Notes: generated by a model from the letters alone, not told the origin. Counted from the first letter of the stretch, positions 1-9,362 are shown. The stretch is DNA of 64,000 nt from Chryseobacterium artocarpi (GCF_001684975.1 NZ_MAYH01000045.1:248001-312000), one strand, 5' to 3'. A program made the numbers and translations.

Positions 1-1
1 A

Positions 2-1918
2 ATCTATATATCCGATCCGGCAAAAGGAAAAATCGTTTACGGATTAGAAGCTTTTCAAAAAAAATGGCTTAAAGAAAATAATAAAGGAGTTGCTCTTTTA
101 TTACAACCCTCAACTCATTTTAAGACGATCAACATAGAGGAAAGTGTTGAACAAAAAAACGGTCTGTTTGATTTCTTAAAATATTTTTCAAATTATAAAC
201 GAATATTATTCCTATTACTGCTCGTAATGGGTATAATAACAGTATTAAACCTGTTCTTACCATTTATTTCGAGATCCGTGATTGATATTGGAGTAAGTAA
301 AAGAGATCTTAAGTTTATAGAGATGATTCTTCTGGCAAATCTGGCACTCATCGTGTGTTCTTTTTTTGCAACCGTTGTCAGAGATTGGATCATTCTTCAG
401 GTTTCAAATAGAGTGAGTGTGAACATTATCTCAGACTATCTGGCAAAACTACTAAGATTGCCATTCAGCTTTTTTGAAAATAAACATCCGGGAGATATTT
501 TACAGCGAGCACATGATCATGAGCGTATCCGAAGCTTTATTATGGGAAACTCTCTTAATATTATCTTCTCTTTGTTATCATTTTCAGCATTTATATTGGT
601 GTTGCTGATCTATAATGTTCCTGTTTTTCTGATTTTTATGGGAGGTACCATAACTTATCTTGTATGGATATTTCTATTCTTTAAGGCAAGAAAGCAGGTT
701 GATATGAACTACTTTGCATTAATGGGCAAAGATCAGGGATTTTGGATTGAAACAATCAATAATATTCAGGAAATCAAGATCAATAACCATGAAACCGCAA
801 GAAAATTAAAATGGGATGAGATTCAAGCCAAAATTTTTAAACAAAACCTTCAGATGCAGTCTATTACGAATAGACAGAATTCTGGAGCACAGGTGATTGA
901 TAACCTTAAAAATGTGAGTATTACATTTTATTGCGCCATGCTGGTCATTGATTCCAAGATGACGTTGGGTGAACTGATTTCAATACAGATGATTTTAGGT
1001 TTACTTAATGGACCGATTCAGCAGCTTGTACAGTTTTTTCTGAGCTTTCAGATGGCTAAGCTTAGTTTTAACAGGATTCGCGAGATAAAATCATTGAATG
1101 ATGAAGATCAAAATGAGAACAATAATAATGAGCTGCTGTTCTCTTCAGGGGCACTTCGTTTCTCAAATGTTTATTTTCAATACTCACCAAGACAGCCTTA
1201 TGTGCTTCAAAATTTAAATTTTACAATTCCGGATGGAAAGATAACAGCTATCGTAGGAGATAGCGGAAGTGGAAAATCTACCATTCTGAAGCTATTGTTA
1301 AGACTGTATGAACCATCTTCAGGAGATGTGAAAATAGGAGATATGAACTATAAACATATTAATATTTCTCATTGGCGTAATCAGTGTGGAAGTGTGTTTC
1401 AGGACGGGAAAATCTTTAATGATACTGTTCTCAATAATATTGTTATGAATGCAGAGGATGTTGATTATGAGCTGTTAAAACAAGTGGTGAGTGCCGCCAA
1501 TATGACTGGGGAAATTGAAAATATGCCGCTAGGTTATAAAACGAAAATAGGAGAAAATGGCAGAGGGATCAGCGGAGGACAGAAGCAGAGAATACTTATT
1601 GCCAGAGCATTATACAGAAATCCAAAGTATGTCTTTCTGGATGAAGCAACCAATGCATTGGATTCTATCAATGAAAAAAAAATAGTCAATTCTCTTTCCA
1701 AGCTTTTTATCAATAAAACAGTAGTGGTAGTTGCACATCGTCTCAGTACTATTGTAAATGCAGATCAGATTATTGTAATGAAAGATGGAAGAATCATTGA
1801 AAAAGGAAATCATCAAACTTTAATGGAACAAAAAGGATACTATTATCTATTGTTTGAAAGTCAAATAAATGTTTTAAATGGAGCTGAAAAATTATACACA
1901 GAAGTTGAAACAAACTAA
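2..1918 (+). CDS. Peptidase C39-type ABC exporter (permease/ATPase), 5' end missing
   Basis: The reading frame is open from base 2, so the start lies off the left edge; 638 residues are visible. The first ~40 residues (DPAKGKIVYGLEAF, then GVALLLQPS) match the C-terminal end of a C39 double-glycine leader peptidase domain. A multi-helix permease domain follows (about visible residues 70-350), then an ABC ATPase with Walker A GDSGSGKST (~419), signature ISGGQKQR (~523), Walker B YVFLDEA (~544) and the H-loop in AHRLST (~579). Family knowledge: such exporters cut a leader from a peptide substrate and push it across the inner membrane with an HlyD partner, which is the next gene and overlaps this one by 41 bases. 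The substrate gene is not visible and the catalytic Cys and His of C39 would be off the edge. Assignment to an exporter of this class is firm; the cargo is unknown. Confidence 0.93.
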   Translation: MYISDPAKGKIVYGLEAFQKKWLKENNKGVALLLQPSTHFKTINIEESVEQKNGLFDFLKYFSNYKRILFLLLLVMGIITVLNLFLPFISRSVIDIGVSKRDLKFIEMILLANLALIVCSFFATVVRDWIILQVSNRVSVNIISDYLAKLLRLPFSFFENKHPGDILQRAHDHERIRSFIMGNSLNIIFSLLSFSAFILVLLIYNVPVFLIFMGGTITYLVWIFLFFKARKQVDMNYFALMGKDQGFWIETINNIQEIKINNHETARKLKWDEIQAKIFKQNLQMQSITNRQNSGAQVIDNLKNVSITFYCAMLVIDSKMTLGELISIQMILGLLNGPIQQLVQFFLSFQMAKLSFNRIREIKSLNDEDQNENNNNELLFSSGALRFSNVYFQYSPRQPYVLQNLNFTIPDGKITAIVGDSGSGKSTILKLLLRLYEPSSGDVKIGDMNYKHINISHWRNQCGSVFQDGKIFNDTVLNNIVMNAEDVDYELLKQVVSAANMTGEIENMPLGYKTKIGENGRGISGGQKQRILIARALYRNPKYVFLDEATNALDSINEKKIVNSLSKLFINKTVVVVAHRLSTIVNADQIIVMKDGRIIEKGNHQTLMEQKGYYYLLFESQINVLNGAEKLYTEVETN

Positions 1919-3179
1919 TTCGGAAGAGATCACGTTTTTGGTTTCAAAGATTCCCAGTAGTATCAATATTAAAATATTTACGCTGATTAGTATCCTGTTA
2001 ATTATGATCCTCATAGGAGTATTCAGTATACGATATCCGGATTCATATAAAGGGTCAGTTACTATCATTGCAGATAACCCTTCTTTAAACCTGGTTGCCA
2101 GCTATCACGGACCTATCGTAATTCTTAAAAAAGACCATGAGATCGTAAAAAAAGGAGATGTGATTGCTTATATTGAAAATGAATCAACATTTGATGAGCT
2201 TATAGAGCTTGAGAAAACGATTTTAGCTTTTAATTCAGAAATGGATTATACCCATTATTACAATACACTTCCTAAAATTGTTCATCTTGGAGAAATAAAC
2301 AGCAGTTACTTTACCTTTATGAATGCGTTGCAACAATATATATTCTTTGCAGAAAACAAATTGTATGATAAGCAGTATCAATTATTGAGTGATCTTGCTC
2401 AGAAGCAGGAGAAACAGCTTCAACTACAGCAGCAAAGAATCCATATATTGAATAAAAACGATAAGCTTGCTCATAATAAAGTAAAAAGAGATTCCCTATT
2501 AAAACAATCTCTCGTAATCAGCCAGGAACAATATGAAAATACGGAGCAAAATTATTTGAATTCAAGACAATATAAGAATGCGACACAACAGGATATCTAT
2601 AAGCTGGATCAGGAAATATTGAGTACAAAGAGTAAAGGCAATGAGGCTTTAATTTTAAAGACAGAAAAGACGGAAAAACTGGCATCTGATCTGTATAATA
2701 GTTACAATGATCTGGTGAATAAAATTAGATCATGGAGAAGAACTTACCTCATTACTGCTCCTGTTCACGGGAGAGTACAATATTTGAGCTTCTTGAAAAA
2801 CAGTCAGTTTATTAATCATCAGGAGCCTATATTTGCTGTAGTCCCTATCTCAAGTAAAATGAACGGGCAGATGCTGGTATCAGATTTTGGGATGGGAAAA
2901 ATTAAGGAAAATCAGGATGTTTTGATAAGACTTAATAATTTCCCACATGAAGAATATGGCTCTATAAAAGGTAAAGTTTTGAAAGTTTCGTATGTAGGAA
3001 ACCTTGTGAAAACAACGAATGGAGAAGAAAAAAGATACCTGATAGATCTTGCCATTTCGCCTTCTGATAATCATATTACATTAACGGATGGCGTGATGGG
3101 AGAGGGCGAAATTATGACAAATAATAAGAGACTTTATGAAAGAATTCTTGAAAGAATATTATTAAGTGTATATCGTTAG
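1878..3179 (+). CDS. HlyD-family membrane fusion (periplasmic adaptor) protein
   Basis: 433 residues. One membrane helix at about residues 31-51, then a periplasmic part with a biotinyl-lipoyl half motif (ASYHGPIVILKKDHEIVKKGDVIAYIE), a long Gln/Lys-rich coiled coil (about 165-290), and the second half motif ITAPVHGRVQYL near residue 290 followed by a beta-barrel domain. This is the standard layout of adaptor proteins that link an inner membrane ABC exporter to an outer membrane channel. It starts 41 bases inside the upstream C39 ABC exporter, so the two are almost certainly co-translated and act together. No TolC-like gene is seen nearby. The chosen ATG is the first in frame and gives the usual short cytoplasmic N-terminus. 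Confidence 0.92.
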   Translation: MELKNYTQKLKQTNSEEITFLVSKIPSSINIKIFTLISILLIMILIGVFSIRYPDSYKGSVTIIADNPSLNLVASYHGPIVILKKDHEIVKKGDVIAYIENESTFDELIELEKTILAFNSEMDYTHYYNTLPKIVHLGEINSSYFTFMNALQQYIFFAENKLYDKQYQLLSDLAQKQEKQLQLQQQRIHILNKNDKLAHNKVKRDSLLKQSLVISQEQYENTEQNYLNSRQYKNATQQDIYKLDQEILSTKSKGNEALILKTEKTEKLASDLYNSYNDLVNKIRSWRRTYLITAPVHGRVQYLSFLKNSQFINHQEPIFAVVPISSKMNGQMLVSDFGMGKIKENQDVLIRLNNFPHEEYGSIKGKVLKVSYVGNLVKTTNGEEKRYLIDLAISPSDNHITLTDGVMGEGEIMTNNKRLYERILERILLSVYR

Positions 3180-3228
3180 TTATCATTCATTTCAGTTTTT
3201 TCACGATATTTATCAAAATATTAAAACG

Positions 3229-4188
3229 ATGAAACTGAATTTTAATAAAGTATTTTTATTTCTCATGGTATTTTGCAGCATGCTGATGTATGCTCAGAAA
3301 AATACGTCAAACTTTGACGGTGTTTATAAGTCCAAAGGAGCGGCTTTTGTGATCAATAAGAATAAAACATTTTTAGTTATTGCTTATGGAACCCTGATCA
3401 AAGGAACATGGACTGTTGAAAAAGATATTCTTCATCTTAAACCTAAAAACCCTGATGCAAAGTTTTACGTTTACGCCCGAAAGAATCCTGATATTAAAAA
3501 AGGGATGAGAATGAGTTTCATGGGAGACGGTGTTGGAAGTAATATTTTAGTAGGAGAGTTCCCGGATAAAATGCAGCCGCTTTTTAATGATGATGCCAAT
3601 TGTATGGATTACCCTAATGTTCATATTTTTAAAGAAAAATTGCCTGCAATAACATTATTGGAAGAACAAAATTATGAAAATGGAAGGGGGGTAGATATTC
3701 CGAAGTTAATGTATAATTTTCCCACTGGTGAGTACAACGATTTTATTGTACAATACATGAAAGATAGCCTTTATTATAATGATTTTATTTTTAAAATAAC
3801 AAAACAAGGATTATCAGAAATGAATGAAGGATCAGAAAAGCCCTTAAAGAAATCTTCTCAAAAAGAACTTTCCGATGAAAAGGAATTGAATTTTCTGAAC
3901 CAATCTTTTGACATGGCATTTGATGCAGATTATAAACTGGTCAATAATGCCTACAATATGAATGATGATATGACTGAAAAAATAGATTTAGCGAGCTACA
4001 AATACGATAAACAAAGAAATGTCTACGTAAATCCTGCTGTTCCGGTAAAGGGACTGAATTATAAAAGCGATGATTTTCACTATAATGATGTCCTGATGAA
4101 ATTTGATAAAATTACAGGTACTTCACAAGCACAAGTTGCTGTAAAAAAATTATCCAAACCTTTATTTGTAGCTAATTGTAATAACTAG
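3229..4188 (+). CDS. Secreted protein of unknown function in the exporter operon
   Basis: I do not recognise the family. The start at 3229 was chosen because it gives a clean signal peptide (MKLNFNKVFLFLMVFCSMLMYAQ); an earlier in-frame ATG at 3166 would put 21 extra residues, overlapping the previous gene, in front of it. The mature ~297 residues begin with a small domain (FDGVYKSKGAAFVINKNKTFLVIAYGTLIKGTWTVEKD) that resembles the 'test a value, give a baseline' lipocalin-like or C-terminal beta domains of other Bacteroidota exported proteins, but this is only an impression. The rest is charged and has no membrane helix. It follows hlyD by 49 bases on the same strand and ends just before a terminator, so it is likely the last gene of the exporter operon. 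Confidence 0.75.
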   Translation: MKLNFNKVFLFLMVFCSMLMYAQKNTSNFDGVYKSKGAAFVINKNKTFLVIAYGTLIKGTWTVEKDILHLKPKNPDAKFYVYARKNPDIKKGMRMSFMGDGVGSNILVGEFPDKMQPLFNDDANCMDYPNVHIFKEKLPAITLLEEQNYENGRGVDIPKLMYNFPTGEYNDFIVQYMKDSLYYNDFIFKITKQGLSEMNEGSEKPLKKSSQKELSDEKELNFLNQSFDMAFDADYKLVNNAYNMNDDMTEKIDLASYKYDKQRNVYVNPAVPVKGLNYKSDDFHYNDVLMKFDKITGTSQAQVAVKKLSKPLFVANCNN

Positions 4189-4211
4189 GTATAGCCACGA
4201 AATAAATATAA

Positions 4212-4242
4212 AGCCATTGCATTTGCAGTGGTTTTCTTTTTT
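4212..4242 (+). terminator. Rho-independent terminator after the exporter operon
   Basis: Stem CCATTGC (4214-4220) pairs with GCAGTGG (4224-4230) with one G-T pair and a 3-base loop, followed by a T-rich run (GGTTTTCTTTTTT). It sits 25 bases after the stop of the unknown secreted protein. Confidence 0.7.
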
Positions 4243-4406
4243 CTATTACTGAGAATATTCTATTCATATTAAATCCACGATAGGATTTTCTAATTTTCAT
4301 TTTTCTTAAAAGTATTTTTATAATTTATTGTAGGATAGAATATTATGCATTTAATTGTCTTTATTTTAAAATAGTATATTCATTATTTTTACTTCAAAAA
4401 CACATT

Positions 4407-5942
4407 ATGCTGATTAAAATTTACGGCAGTGCGATTCATGGAGTTGCTGCACAGACTATAACCATTGAAGTAAATGTAGATACCGGAGGCGTAGGCTATC
4501 ATTTGGTAGGACTTCCCGATAATGCAATCAAAGAAAGTAGCTACAGAATTTCTGCCGCATTGAAAAACGTTGGTTATAAAATTCCCGGAAAGAAAACTAC
4601 GATTAATATGGCTCCGGCAGACCTCAGAAAAGAAGGTTCTGCTTATGATTTAAGTATAGCTATTGGAATTTTAGCCGCCTCAGACCAGATTCTTGCTGAA
4701 GAAATTCAAAATTATATTATTATGGGTGAGCTTTCTCTTGATGGAAGCCTTCAGCCTATCAAAGGGGTTTTACCCATAGCGATTCAGGCGAGAGAAGAAG
4801 GTTTTAAAGGAATAATTCTACCCATTCAAAATGCCAGAGAAGCAGCTATTGTCAATGATCTGGATGTATATGGAGTAGAGAATATTAAAGAAGTGATAGA
4901 CTTTTTTAATGAGGGAAAGCCTATTAATAAAGTTATTCTGGATACCCGAAAAGAGTTTCATGAAAAGATCAATAATTTCCCTTTTGATTTTTCAGAAGTT
5001 AAAGGACAGGAAACGGCAAAAAGAGCCATGGAAGTAGCTGCTGCTGGTGGTCATAATATTATTTTAATAGGTCCTCCCGGAAGTGGAAAAACAATGTTGG
5101 CAAAACGTGTTCCCAGTATTTTACCTCCTTTGACCTTGAAAGAAGCTTTGGAAACGACAAAAATACATTCCGTAGCAGGAAAAATAGGAACGGAAGCTTC
5201 ATTGATGACAGTACGTCCCTATCGAGCACCTCATCATACGATTTCAGACGTGGCATTAGTTGGTGGGGGAAGTTATCCCCAACCGGGAGAAATTTCTCTG
5301 GCTCATAACGGAGTCTTGTTTCTGGATGAAATGCCGGAATTTAAACGAACTGTTTTGGAAGTAATGCGTCAACCGCTGGAAGATCGGGAGGTCACTATTT
5401 CAAGAGCGAGATTTACCGTTAACTATCCGGCAAGTTTTATGTTGGTTGCTTCAATGAACCCTAGTCCGAGTGGATTTTTCCCGGATGATCCCAATAACAC
5501 TTCCTCCGTGTACGAAATGCAACGGTATATGAACAAGCTTTCCGGACCGCTTCTTGATAGAATTGATATTCATATTGAAGTTCAGAAAGTAGAGTTTGAA
5601 CAGTTGTCTGAGAAAAGAAAAGGAGAGAAGAGCGAAGATATAAGAAAACGTGTTTTAAAAGCTAGGGAAATTCAGAATGAAAGATATAAAAATCTCAATA
5701 TAAGCAGTAATGCACAGATAGGACCTAAAGAACTTGAGGCTTTTTGTGAATTAGATGAAACCTCTTTACAGCTTATAAAATTAGCCATGGAAAAACTTAA
5801 TCTTTCAGCAAGAGCATACGACAGAATACTTAAAGTTGCCCGTACCATTGCTGATCTGGAAGAATCTGAAAAGATACTTTCTCATCATATTTCCGAGGCA
5901 ATCCAATATAGAAGCTTAGACAGAGAATTCTGGAATGCATAG
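4407..5942 (+). CDS. comM: YifB/ComM family Mg-chelatase-like AAA ATPase
   Basis: 511 residues, the normal length for the family. Domain order: ChlI-type Lon-like N-terminal domain (about 20-145), AAA core with Walker A GPPGSGKT (222-229) and Walker B VLFLDEMPEF (~305), and a C-terminal Mg-chelatase domain (~400-500). ComM is known in Vibrio and Haemophilus as a helicase that extends heteroduplex during integration of transforming DNA; most Bacteroidota carry a copy whose role is less studied. It stands alone between a 218-base AT-rich gap and a shared terminator. DprA, another protein of natural transformation, lies at 23634-24743. Confidence 0.93.
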   Translation: MLIKIYGSAIHGVAAQTITIEVNVDTGGVGYHLVGLPDNAIKESSYRISAALKNVGYKIPGKKTTINMAPADLRKEGSAYDLSIAIGILAASDQILAEEIQNYIIMGELSLDGSLQPIKGVLPIAIQAREEGFKGIILPIQNAREAAIVNDLDVYGVENIKEVIDFFNEGKPINKVILDTRKEFHEKINNFPFDFSEVKGQETAKRAMEVAAAGGHNIILIGPPGSGKTMLAKRVPSILPPLTLKEALETTKIHSVAGKIGTEASLMTVRPYRAPHHTISDVALVGGGSYPQPGEISLAHNGVLFLDEMPEFKRTVLEVMRQPLEDREVTISRARFTVNYPASFMLVASMNPSPSGFFPDDPNNTSSVYEMQRYMNKLSGPLLDRIDIHIEVQKVEFEQLSEKRKGEKSEDIRKRVLKAREIQNERYKNLNISSNAQIGPKELEAFCELDETSLQLIKLAMEKLNLSARAYDRILKVARTIADLEESEKILSHHISEAIQYRSLDREFWNA

Positions 5943-5952
5943 TAAAAAAATA

Positions 5953-5982
5953 TAGGGAGTAAACCCTTAAACTCCCTTTTTT
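5953..5982. terminator. Bidirectional terminator between comM and the YdeI-like gene
   Basis: AGGGAGT (5954-5960) pairs with ACTCCCT (5971-5977); T-run on the plus strand after it and T-run on the minus strand side (TATTTTTTTAC). The stop codon of the minus-strand gene (5967-5969) lies inside the hairpin loop, so the terminator serves both convergent genes. Confidence 0.75.
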
Positions 5983-6443
5983 CCGTCCAAGATCATTTGT
6001 ATCATTTTGGTCTTTCTGTTCTCTCTGGTTTCCGGTTTCTTTGCTTCTTCTATCCAGCGGATATATTCTTTTTTGTGAGTATAGCTCATCTTATGAAATA
6101 ATAATTTGGCTTCCGGATTATCATTAAAGATTATGGTAATGTCATCTGCAATTTCAACAATTCGTTCTTCTTTATCCTCAATAAGTGAGACAATTATTTC
6201 ATCTCCAAAAGTTTTTCCAAGTTTCTTTCTGATCTCCTGTGTTATGCCTAAAATATGACAATCAGATTTCATTTTGACAAGACTTCCACGATATTTGATT
6301 TTATGATCAAATATTGCCTTCACTTTTACCAACCCTTTTTTATTGAACAGTTCTTCTGTGGAAAATGGGAATTCTACAAATGCGGCATTTATTTCTCCGT
6401 TTTGCTTAATAATTGCAGTAAAGTCTATAGATTGAAGCTCCAT
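5967..6443 (-). CDS. YdeI/OmdA-like protein with DUF1905 domain
   Basis: 158 residues from the ATG at 6443. A longer frame exists (to 6515), but it runs through the upstream terminator hairpin, so the later start is preferred. N-terminal half (KGLVKVKAIFDHKIKYRGSL to KKLGKTFGDEIIVSL) matches the DUF1905 small beta-barrel; the C-terminal part (YTHKKEYIRWIEEAKKPETR) matches the conserved helix of the YdeI/OmdA 'bacteriocin-protection' family. The biochemical role is unknown; the family name comes from weak genetic data in enterobacteria. No partner is evident. Confidence 0.8.
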   Translation of the reverse strand: MELQSIDFTAIIKQNGEINAAFVEFPFSTEELFNKKGLVKVKAIFDHKIKYRGSLVKMKSDCHILGITQEIRKKLGKTFGDEIIVSLIEDKEERIVEIADDITIIFNDNPEAKLLFHKMSYTHKKEYIRWIEEAKKPETRENRKTKMIQMILDGKKGV

Positions 6444-6471
6444 AATGGAATAAATTTTAATTCTCAAAAAT

Positions 6472-6502
6472 AAAAAAACCGTGAAAGTAAATTTCACGGT
6501 TT
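6472..6502 (-). terminator. Terminator of the S46 peptidase gene
   Basis: AAACCGTGAAA and TTTCACGGTTT arms around GTAAA, followed on the minus strand by TTTTTATTTT. It lies 20 bases past the stop of the minus-strand peptidase gene. Confidence 0.8.
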
Positions 6503-6521
6503 CAAAATATATCAAAAAAGA

Positions 6522-8729
6522 TTATTTTTTCTTTGTTTTCTTAGGTGTTGCTGTAGTTCCTGAGTTTTTAGTTTTTGTATCAGCCGGAGTATTTTCATCT
6601 CTTACAAGCTTTAATTCATCCACTAATCTTCTTGCACCAGCAAACTTATCAATTGTCCAAAGTACAAAACGAACGTCAACGTTGATTGTTTTCTGCCATT
6701 CAGGCTCGAATACGATATCTCCGCTTAATGCTTCGCTGTTTCCATCGAATGCGATACCGATAAGGTTTCCATCACCGTCAATTACCGGAGAACCTGAGTT
6801 ACCTCCTGTAATATCATTGTTTGAAAGGAAGTTTACAGGCATGTATCCTTTTGCATCAGCATATTGTCCGAAATCTTTAAGGTTGTAAAGGTCAATCACT
6901 CTTTGAGGAAGATCAAATTCTTCATCACCTTTCTTGTATTTTCCAACAAGACCAGCCATGTCTGTATAGTAGTTATCTGTAACACCGAAGTAATTTCTGT
7001 CTTCTCTGATAGGAAGTTTATCTACTGTACCATAAGTTAATCTCATCGTAGAGTTAGCATCCGGGTAGAATTTCTTTTCAGGCATTGCTTTTACTAAACC
7101 AGCTAAGAATAGGCGGCTGTTTTTAGCAAAGTTATCATCTATTTTAACAAATCTCTCATTACTCATTTTCTGATCAGCAACAATACCGTTTGCAGCTTTC
7201 CAAAGTGGATCAGTATCCAATTTTAAAGCATCAGGGTTTAATAAGAAGTTTGTTGCAGAAGTTTTGTTCGCAAAAATAGAAGAATAAGCAAGGTTAGAAA
7301 CTGTTTTAGCATCTAATCCTAAAATTGTAGCAGATGCCACTTCAGGATTTTTTACTCTTGCTTGATAAAGGCTAGTCATTGCAGCAAGCATCTCACCTTC
7401 TAGAGAAGGGCTGAAATTTTCATAAGCAGCTTTGATAGCAGCCTCAGTTTTAGCTTTCATAGCTAGTCTTCCCTGCATATCCTGAGCAGCATAAGCTTTT
7501 AAAACAGAACCTACTTGTAAAGCAAGAGAAATATACTTCGCGTTTCTAGAGAATTGAGCAGAATAATTTCTTTCAACATTTCTTTCAGAAACTTGTCTGT
7601 AATAAGCATCAATATCTTGTAAGATACCATCATAAGCATCATTGCCTGGCATTGCAGACCATTTCTTATAAATATCTTCAATTTTTTGTTTGTCAGAGAT
7701 TGTACCATTCTTCAATACAGCATCAATAGTACCTTGTCTGTTTTTCCAGTAGTTTGCTACAGAAGCGTACTGAGAAGCATAGTTAAGCTGAGTAGCTTTA
7801 TCTTTATCCATGTACTTCTTCATTACATCCATCGCTGTTTTAGAAGCCTCTACCCAAGCTGGATAGTCTTTGTTTACCATTTGCTGAATTCCGTAAGAAG
7901 TCAGGTAACGGTTTGTTCTACCAGGGTATCCCATGATCATTGAGAAATCACCAGGTTTAATTCCTTTAAGTGAAACCGGTAAGAAATGCTTAGGTTTCAT
8001 TGGAACATTGCTTGGAGAATATTCAGCCGGGTTACCAGCAGCATCAGCATATACTCTGAAGACAGTGAAGTCTGCAGTATGTCTTGGCCACTCCCAGTTG
8101 TCAGTATCACCACCGAATTTTCCTAATGATGAAGGTGGAGCACCTACTAATCTTACGTCTTTGTAATCTTGGTATACAAAATAGTAAAATTCATTTCCGT
8201 TGAAGAAATCTTTTACTACTACAGTATATTTTCCGTTTTCAGAGTTTTCTGTTTGGATTGCTTTAGTTTCAGCATCAATAACAGCTTTTCTCTCTGCTCC
8301 GGTCATATTGTTGTTTAGCTTAGACGTGATTCTCTGAGTAGCATCATCCATTCTTACTAAAAATCTTACGTAAAGATCTTTTGCGTTGAATTCGTCTTTT
8401 TGCTTCATTGCCCAGAAGCCATTCTTTAAATAGTCTTTTTCAGGAGTAGAAGCAGCCGCTACAGCTCCATAACCGCAGTGGTGGTTTGTGAATAAAAGTC
8501 CTTTGTCAGAAACAATTTCACCTGTACAGAAACCACCGAAACTTACGATAGCATCCTTCATACTTGAATTGTTCACTGAGTAAATCTCCTCAGGCGTAAG
8601 ATGTAGACCCTCCTTTTGCATATCAACACCGTTAAGTCTTTTGATGAGCATTAGCAGCCACATCCCCTCATCCGCCCTCATCTGAGCAAAGCTCAATAAG
8701 AAAGTGAATAGTAGAAATAGTCTTTTCAT
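6522..8729 (-). CDS. S46 family dipeptidyl-peptidase, DPP7-like
   Basis: 735 residues from the ATG at 8729, which gives a signal peptide (MKRLFLLFTFLLSFAQMRA) before DEGMWLL; an upstream ATG at 8933 would add 68 unrelated residues. Chymotrypsin-fold halves flank a helical domain. Likely triad: His84 (TNHHCGYGAV), Asp220 (PRHTADF), Ser645 (GGNSGSP). S46 enzymes cut dipeptides from the free N-terminus of oligopeptides in the periplasm of asaccharolytic Bacteroidota. Eighteen residues after the catalytic Ser there is Gly663 (AFDGN), at the position where DPP11 of Porphyromonas has Arg673; this points to DPP7-like preference for hydrophobic P1 residues rather than Asp/Glu. The C-terminus ends in a Lys/Thr-rich tail. 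Divergent from the META lipoprotein gene. Confidence 0.95.
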   Translation of the reverse strand: MKRLFLLFTFLLSFAQMRADEGMWLLMLIKRLNGVDMQKEGLHLTPEEIYSVNNSSMKDAIVSFGGFCTGEIVSDKGLLFTNHHCGYGAVAAASTPEKDYLKNGFWAMKQKDEFNAKDLYVRFLVRMDDATQRITSKLNNNMTGAERKAVIDAETKAIQTENSENGKYTVVVKDFFNGNEFYYFVYQDYKDVRLVGAPPSSLGKFGGDTDNWEWPRHTADFTVFRVYADAAGNPAEYSPSNVPMKPKHFLPVSLKGIKPGDFSMIMGYPGRTNRYLTSYGIQQMVNKDYPAWVEASKTAMDVMKKYMDKDKATQLNYASQYASVANYWKNRQGTIDAVLKNGTISDKQKIEDIYKKWSAMPGNDAYDGILQDIDAYYRQVSERNVERNYSAQFSRNAKYISLALQVGSVLKAYAAQDMQGRLAMKAKTEAAIKAAYENFSPSLEGEMLAAMTSLYQARVKNPEVASATILGLDAKTVSNLAYSSIFANKTSATNFLLNPDALKLDTDPLWKAANGIVADQKMSNERFVKIDDNFAKNSRLFLAGLVKAMPEKKFYPDANSTMRLTYGTVDKLPIREDRNYFGVTDNYYTDMAGLVGKYKKGDEEFDLPQRVIDLYNLKDFGQYADAKGYMPVNFLSNNDITGGNSGSPVIDGDGNLIGIAFDGNSEALSGDIVFEPEWQKTINVDVRFVLWTIDKFAGARRLVDELKLVRDENTPADTKTKNSGTTATPKKTKKK

Positions 8730-8815
8730 TTTATAAAATAATTTTTGTGACGCTAATTTACTAATTTTTACGAGATTCTGTGGCGGATTGGTATGAAAAT
8801 GGGATGATAAAACAC

Positions 8816-9253
8816 ATGAAAAGAATACTATTACCTCTTTTGGCTGTTTTATTTTTAGGAGTTGTTCTAAACTGTTCAGCTGTCCCTCAAGTGAAAGATC
8901 ATAAAATTCAGAGACAATGGATGTTGATTTCATTAGATGGATTTTCTAAAGACCAGCTTGTTGCTCATAAAGCAGAGCTTAATTTGACATCCCCGATGGA
9001 AGATGGTAAAATCCAGGGAAGTGTATATATGGGTTGTAATCAAATGTCTTATACTACTGAGTTTAAAGAAAACGGAAATGTGAAAATTTCAAATGGAGTA
9101 GGTACTATGAAAGCATGTAAGGATATGAATCTGGAAAATGCTTTTCAGAAAAATTTTAATACGATGACAAAATATACCGTAGAAGGACATTTCCTTACTT
9201 TGTCTGATGATGCAGGAAACTCAATGAAATTTGTTGCTGCAGACTGGGATTAA
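8816..9253 (+). CDS. META domain lipoprotein (HslJ-like)
   Basis: 145 residues from 8816. The N-terminus has a hydrophobic segment ending LGVVLNCSA, a plausible lipobox with Cys18, so this is probably a lipoprotein. The body (QRQWMLISLDGF, then GSVYMGCNQMSYTTEF, TMKACKDMNLENAF, YTVEGHFLTLSDDAGNSMKF) follows the META domain pattern: W-x-L near the start, a GCN motif, an MAC/MKAC segment before a helix, and a final L-x-L-x-D strand. The domain occurs in heat-shock protein HslJ; its molecular role is unclear. An in-frame ATG 12 bases upstream is a less likely start. Confidence 0.8.
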   Translation: MKRILLPLLAVLFLGVVLNCSAVPQVKDHKIQRQWMLISLDGFSKDQLVAHKAELNLTSPMEDGKIQGSVYMGCNQMSYTTEFKENGNVKISNGVGTMKACKDMNLENAFQKNFNTMTKYTVEGHFLTLSDDAGNSMKFVAADWD

Positions 9254-9276
9254 TTTCTCTCAGCTTAAAAATATAA

Positions 9277-9305
9277 AAAGTCCGCTTGGTAGCGGACTTC
9301 TTTTT
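9277..9305 (+). terminator. Terminator of the META lipoprotein gene
   Basis: AAGTCCGCT and AGCGGACTT arms around TGGT, followed by CTTTTTG, 25 bases after the stop codon. Confidence 0.85.
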
Positions 9306-9362
9306 GTTTGAAAAATCTAGTTTGGTTATCAGCTTTTGAGAGTTATTAGTTTTTGAGGGTCA

